Assembly (NCBI RefSeq): GCF_040954645.1
Contig: NC_092806.1
Coordinates: 160,576,328-160,640,327 of the forward strand
Length of the DNA stretch: 64,000 bases
Direction of reading: 5' to 3'
Source: Diabrotica undecimpunctata
Lineage: Eukaryota; Arthropoda; Insecta; Coleoptera; Chrysomelidae
The notes under the pieces are model-generated. The model searched no databases. It was not told where the DNA came from and was given only the letters and a program-made list of their open reading frames with translations. Positions 59,525 to 64,000 of this stretch are shown here, piece by piece. Position numbers and translations under genes: made by a program. The number at the start of each line of letters is the position of its first letter. The stretch's first letter is position 1.

Positions 59525-60420
59525 TATGGGTTAACGGCTGTCGCCCCTTCTCCGCCCCCAATTTCTATCTTTTTCTGTCATATGCAGTTGCCTCTTCTAA
59601 GTCTCTTGCCGCCATTGCTTCATCAATATCGTTGCGTCAACTTCTCCGTGGTCGTCCTCTCTTTCTTCTTTCAGGGGGGATCCATTCCAGTACTCTTCTA
59701 GGCCATCTGTACTCTGGCATTCTTTTAACCATGTCCGAACCAGATTAATTGTTTTCTTTCTATTTCATCATTGATATTTCGCTCCATTTTCATTTCGTTT
59801 CTTATTAATTTGTTTCTTACTCTCTCCAGTTTGGATCTACCGCAGCTTCGTCTCAGATAATCCATTTCTGTCGTCATAAGTTTGTTTCTATTAGCTTTGG
59901 TGACGTCCCGTACTTCCGAACCGTAAAGTGTAATACTTTGGACTATACTACCGTCAATGTGTTTTTTGGTTTCTCGTCGAATTGTTTTTTGTCAGAGAAG
60001 AGAGTTTAAGGCACAGGTCGCTGCTCTGCCCTTATTTATTCTTTCCCTGCTTTCATCTGCGCTATTTCCCTTCTTGTTGAAAATGACCCCCAAATATTTG
60101 CAGGATTGCACGCCTTTGATTTTGTCGTCTTCCAAGACTAGGTCACATATTTCATCTGTTCCCACTGAGAGATATTCACATTTTGTCATATTCATGTTTA
60201 GACCTGTCACCTCATATTCTTCTTGCAGTTTTCTTACCATATAGCTAAGATCGTAGCTGTCTTCGGTAATTACTACCTGGTCATCCGCAAAGAAAAGTGT
60301 ATATAGCGTGTTTTCTTCCATCATTATTCCCATGTTTCTGCATTTTTACCCAATTCACTAAGGATCTGTCCAAATAGAATTTAAATAAGGTGGGCGACAG
60401 ACAGCAGCGTTTTTTAGTCC
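59525..60420 (-). mobile_element. LINE RT fragment
   Basis: The minus strand encodes MEENTLYTLFFADDQVVITE (active site FADD), RKLQEEYEVTGLNMNMTKCE, YLGVIFNKKGNSADESRERI, then in shifted frames [37 protein letters not shown] and ERKQLIWFGHG. It is related to the LINE at 28567-29956 ([34 protein letters not shown]). Stops and frameshifts are present. Confidence 0.8.
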
Positions 60421-60534
60421 CTTTGTTGTTTTAAAAGGAGAGGTGATTTCTTGTCTCATTTTAATTCTTGGAAAGTTTTGTTCGTAGTATTTTTGAGTGG
60501 CGTTAATAAGAATTGAGGTTTTCCCTTAGATTGA

Positions 60535-61345
60535 GTTTTTTCCCTTATATTTTAAATAAACAATATTTATATCATTTTTTTATATCAAGAATATTATTAT
60601 TATTCCGTTTTTTCAATTAAAATTGATAAATAATTTACGGAGATATTTGCAAAAAAGCAGTTTTTTTTGCACTAATTTATAAATTTTATTAATTTTTTTA
60701 TTAACAAAATAAAATGTTATTAATACATTTAAACATCGAGGAATTACGGTCTTTTAAATTTGTGCGAAATTTCCCCCCGATCGGTCAAATAGTTTAAAAG
60801 GTATTTAATTTATTTATCCCTGAGGCTAATTATTTAAACTATTGAACTTGCTCTATTAATGATACTAGACACATTTAGCAAATTTCATAGGATTTTTTAA
60901 GAGTTAAACTATCTCAGATGTTAAATGCATATTGCGTTTTCATCGAAATTATTTACAAAATAAACGTTTTTTACTTATAAACAATTGTAATAACTTTTAT
61001 ATTTTTCAAGCTACAGACTTGTACGTACAACCATTGAATAGCTGGTAAAAAAACTCACATTTTTACTCACTCATTTTTAACTTTTTATTGTGTTAATAAA
61101 AAAAAAAAAAAAAAAAAAAAAATACCCGCTAATAACCCTAGGGGTTGATGCGGTAAAAAAAAAAAAAATAAAAAAAAAATAAATAAATAAAATTTATAAA
61201 TTAGTGCAAAAAAACTGCTTTTTTGCAAATATCTTCGTAAAATATTTATCAATTTTAATTGAAAAAACGGGAAAATAAAGATATTCTTGATATAAAAAAA
61301 TGATATAAATATTGTTTATTTAAAATATAATGGAAAAAAATTAAA
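60535..61345. mobile_element. Fold-back element with about 150-bp arms
   Basis: The left arm 60535-60690 and right arm 61175-61345 are inverted copies at roughly 90 percent by eye. Both contain aaataaacaatatttatatc, ttcaattaaaattgataaat and caaaaaagcagttttttt. The spacer has long A-runs near 61092-61120 and no ORF. It lies between two oppositely oriented LINE fragments. Confidence 0.78.
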
Positions 61346-61544
61346 TTGTGACCATAAATTATTGTTTAAACAAAAAAAAAAAACGCAAGGTAAAAATACG
61401 AGTACCTTTTCATCTATTCGTCATCTAGTAACCCCCACCTATGTCTTAAAAGCTTCAGATATCTGCGAAAAATTTTGACGTGAAATCGATAATTTTTGCA
61501 TAACTAGACTGGGCTACCATGATTAAATTAAACGCTATTGAATG

Positions 61545-62244
61545 CTATTGGAAACTACAAGAAGAATATACCAAGACTGGCCTAGATATTAACCTCGCGA
61601 AAGCAGAGTACATATCTAAAAGTGAAGAAGGCATAGAAGATCTACAGATTGATGACAACGTAACAATCAAAGGAAAGGATAAATTCAAATATTTGGGGTT
61701 TATAACCACGAAAAAGACAACAACAGAGGAAAAAATTAAGCAAAGATTAGGACAAACAAAAACAGCAATCAGACAATTTAACTCAGTATGGTGGGATAGA
61801 CACCTAAATATGAAGACATAAACACAGATTTATAAAACATTAGTGCGAAGTATTATGATATATAGGGCTGAAAATTGGATCATAAACAAGAAAAACAGCA
61901 GTAAGATAGTAGCAACAGAGAAGGAATGCCTGCGAAGATGCTGCAGAGTAACAAGAATGGATAGGTGCAATAATGACGAAATAAAGCAAAGGACATCAAT
62001 AGAAACAGACATACTAACATATATAGAACAAAAAAGACTAAAGTGGTATGGACATGTAAGAAGAACTAGCGACAGCAGATGGATAAAGAGAATAACTGAA
62101 TGGAGCCCCATAGGAAGGAGGAAAAGAGGACGACCCCGAAAATCCTGGAGGAACGAAGTAGACGACGCCATGAGTAAGAGAGGCGTAAACGATGGAGAAT
62201 GGGACAACAGAGAGAGATGGAAACGGTTGAAGGGAAGGCAGTGA
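61545..62244 (+). mobile_element. 5'-truncated LINE, C-terminal part
   Basis: The frame reads KLQEEYTKTGLDINLAKAEY, IKGKDKFKYLGFITTKKTTT, one stop at 61819, then YRAENWIINKKNSSKIVATE, RRCCRVTRMDRCNNDEIKQR, KRLKWYGHVRRTSDSRWIKR and KRGRPRKSWRNEVDDAMSKR. This is the thumb and C-terminal part of a LINE ORF related to the 28567-29956 family. The 3' end near 62250 is followed directly by a mariner-type element. Confidence 0.85.
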
Positions 62245-62267
62245 ATACTGTAGAATCGCTGAATATA

Positions 62268-63201
62268 CAGGGTGTTTGGTAGGTCGACGGAAATTTTTTA
62301 AGGGATAATAGGGGAGGTCATTTGCAAAATTTTTTGCTAATAATGTATCGCTCAAACTGTTAAGGTTTCCGAAATAAAATAAATTTGTCAATATTCGAAA
62401 ATAAGGCTGTTCGTCTATTTTATTTTTAAAAATAATTATCTAAGATGTTGAATCTTAATGCATTGTTAAAATAATCTTCATTAATGAAACGGGTAAGAAA
62501 GGTAAAACACAACAACGATATATCATGCTTTTTGCAAAATTTATTATGCCTTATTAAGTATGTACATAAACTTCAAACAACACGTCATTGTTGTTCAAAA
62601 TGAGAACCACCATTCCTATTGCACGCTCTTGCCCTGCATCGTATTCCTGATGTGGTTACTTTTAACCTCAGTTCTGCCCTTATAATGTCAGCTGCTTCGA
62701 TAATCCTTTAAATGAGCTCTAGTTCGGATTGGAATTTGATAAACAAGTTCTTTGAATCTGCCTCAGATGTGGTAGTTACACGGTGTTAAATCGGGCGATC
62801 TAGCAGGCTACAAAATCGGTCCAGTTCGTCCTATTCACCTATTGGGATAGTGATTGTTGAACCAAGCCTTAACAGCACGTGCACAATGTGCAGGTCATCC
62901 ATCATATTGGTACACCATTCTTCGTCTGAGGATGAGTGGTAAATCTTCTAAGAGTGGTGGTAATTAATTCTCTAGAAAGTCTAAGTACACTTGGCTATTA
63001 AACCTGCCTGGCAAGAATGGTGTACCAACATTGTGGATGTTGGTACACATTATTTTTTTGGCCTTATTTTCAAATATTGACAAATTTAACTTTATTTCGG
63101 AAACCTTAACAGTTTGAGCGATACATTATTATCAAAAAATTTTGCAAATGGCGTCCCCTATTACCCCTTAAAAAATTTCCAGCGGCCTACCAAACACCCT
63201 G
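62268..63201 (-). mobile_element. Mariner-like element with long TIRs, decayed
   Basis: The ends cagggtgtttggtaggtcg and ctaccaaacaccctg begin long inverted arms (about 140 bases, sharing gtttccgaaataaa-type and gcgatacattatta sequence). The minus-strand interior retains transposase pieces: PFLPGRFNSQVYLDFLEN, PLLEDLPLILRRRMVYQYDG (catalytic D), HCARAVKAWFNNHYPNR and [13 protein letters not shown] (third catalytic D). Internal deletions and stops make it a dead, probably internally deleted copy. Confidence 0.82.
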
Positions 63202-63204
63202 TTT

Positions 63205-63480
63205 ATATGAATGCTATTGGAAACGGCAGAGATGAGAGCAGTGAGAAGAATTACAGGCAATAATGCCCAGTGTATAAACGAATTGACACCAAATAGAAGA
63301 AAGAATGGAATATGCAGAATGGGGGAGACCCGTGTCGTTCAAATAGAAAGATATAAGTAACCAATCGGCAAAAGAACTATCGGACAACCGCACAAAAAAT
63401 AGAGTGACAACCTTCCATAGGGATATTAATATGCTAATGAAGAAGCAGAATTGATTCTAAAGAAGAAAAAGAAGAAATTT
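63205..63480 (+). mobile_element. LINE 3' end relic
   Basis: Short pieces such as TAEMRAVRRITGNNAQCINE and the terminal EEAELILKKKKKK with a GAAGAAAAAGAAGAA tail are those of a LINE ORF 3' end. Most of the intervening coding is lost. It ends next to the donor of the following receptor exon. Confidence 0.6.
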
Positions 63481-63491
63481 TTAATACTTAC

Positions 63492-64000
63492 GCTATAAAT
63501 GAAAAACAGTGGCAGCTGTATGAAGAGCACATCCGCAAAATGAGGATCGTTATACGTCACTTGGTACACAAATATTATGACGTTCAGAAGAGAGAAGAAA
63601 ACAGCAGCAAGTACAATAAAGAATAAATAATACACAAATGTTGCGTTTACATCAGCCACTAGATTATAAATGAGTAGATAGGATCTTTTTGTATCTTGAA
63701 AAAACTGATGCGATTTGTGTTTCTTCACGGACTGCTTGAGTATATTCCGTAGCCTTAATAGCCGGCTGTTTATCATGTTCATTAGTTCGAAAAATGTAGA
63801 AAACACCACAATTTCATTACAGCGTAGTAGAATATTATAAAATACTTTAAATACGTTTATTCTGAACTTAAATACTGTAAAAGTTCCTACGAATTGACCA
63901 AGAACAATTAGAATTATTAAAATAGTTCGTATTAAAGTAAACAGTGTGTTTCTTTGTGATATATTGCTCGGCTCAAAGGCAGTATCGATTTCGTGTATCT
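63492..64000 (-). CDS. Gustatory receptor first exon (Gr-d), partial
   Basis: An open frame enters from beyond the right edge and reads IHEIDTAFEPSNISQRNTLF, TLIRTILIILIVLGQFVGTF, VVFSTFFELMNMINSRLLRL, KRSYLLIYNLVADVNATFVY and FFIVLAAVFFSLLNVIIFVY. It ends LPLFFIYS at a phase-0 GTAAGT donor. Its pattern follows Gr-b and Gr-c (DAALGESTVSKK, KSYLFIYRLVDDINDMF, LPLFWIFS). The start codon lies outside the window. The Met at 63809 is internal. Confidence 0.85.

Noticed and set aside
63426..63809. Separate small receptor gene starting at the Met at 63809
   Set aside because: The frame is open upstream to the window edge and aligns with the other receptor exons, so this Met is internal; the part below 63492 is intron and LINE tail.

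Overview
The window is animal, almost certainly insect, nuclear DNA. It has spliced protein-coding exons with GT-AG introns, AT-rich introns and spacers, a chemoreceptor gene group, and a very heavy load of LINE and cut-and-paste transposon copies. The long repeat-filled introns fit a large, TE-inflated genome. The gustatory-receptor layout and TE types would suit a beetle, but the species cannot be fixed from the sequence. A run of exactly 100 N (35949-36048) marks an assembly gap.

Left half, 1-34.3 kb, + strand: the 3' third of the giant E3 ubiquitin ligase gene HERC2. I could place 20 consecutive coding exons (2865-34295) whose phases all agree. They give about 1,383 residues: a linker region, a beta-sandwich-like segment, the third RCC1-like propeller and the C-terminal HECT domain with its catalytic cysteine. 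Earlier exons lie off the left edge. The introns carry most of the repeats: a DD82E-type Tc1/mariner-superfamily transposase, a pogo/Tigger relic, several LINE families, a mariner relic, a tandem repeat split by a LINE, an intact 1,013-codon LINE placed tail-to-tail against a second LINE, a hAT-type MITE with a perfect 8-bp target duplication, other MITEs and SINE-like pieces.

Middle, 34.3-41 kb: spacer with the assembly gap, another DD82E-type transposase broken by an insertion and by a LINE tail, a small ORF next to a GC-rich palindrome, a 5'-truncated LINE on the minus strand and a complete-ended Tc1 (DD34E) element.

Right half, 41-64 kb, minus strand: four long first exons of insect gustatory-receptor (7tm_7) type, at 41047-41889, 51519-52340, 57283-58104 and 63492 to beyond 64000. 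Each ends at a phase-0 GTAAGT donor, and none has a recognisable C-terminal TYhhhhhQF exon nearby. Either the last exons were missed, or the exons are alternative 5' exons of one locus sharing distant 3' exons. The space between them is filled by nested transposons: a nearly intact hAT inside a long-TIR element, a LINE carrying a solo LTR, a MITE inside a MITE, a LINE inside a MITE, a piggyBac N-terminal fragment, several LINE 3' ends and a decayed mariner with long TIRs.

Only HERC2 and the receptor exons look like host genes. Everything else with coding signal is transposon-derived.
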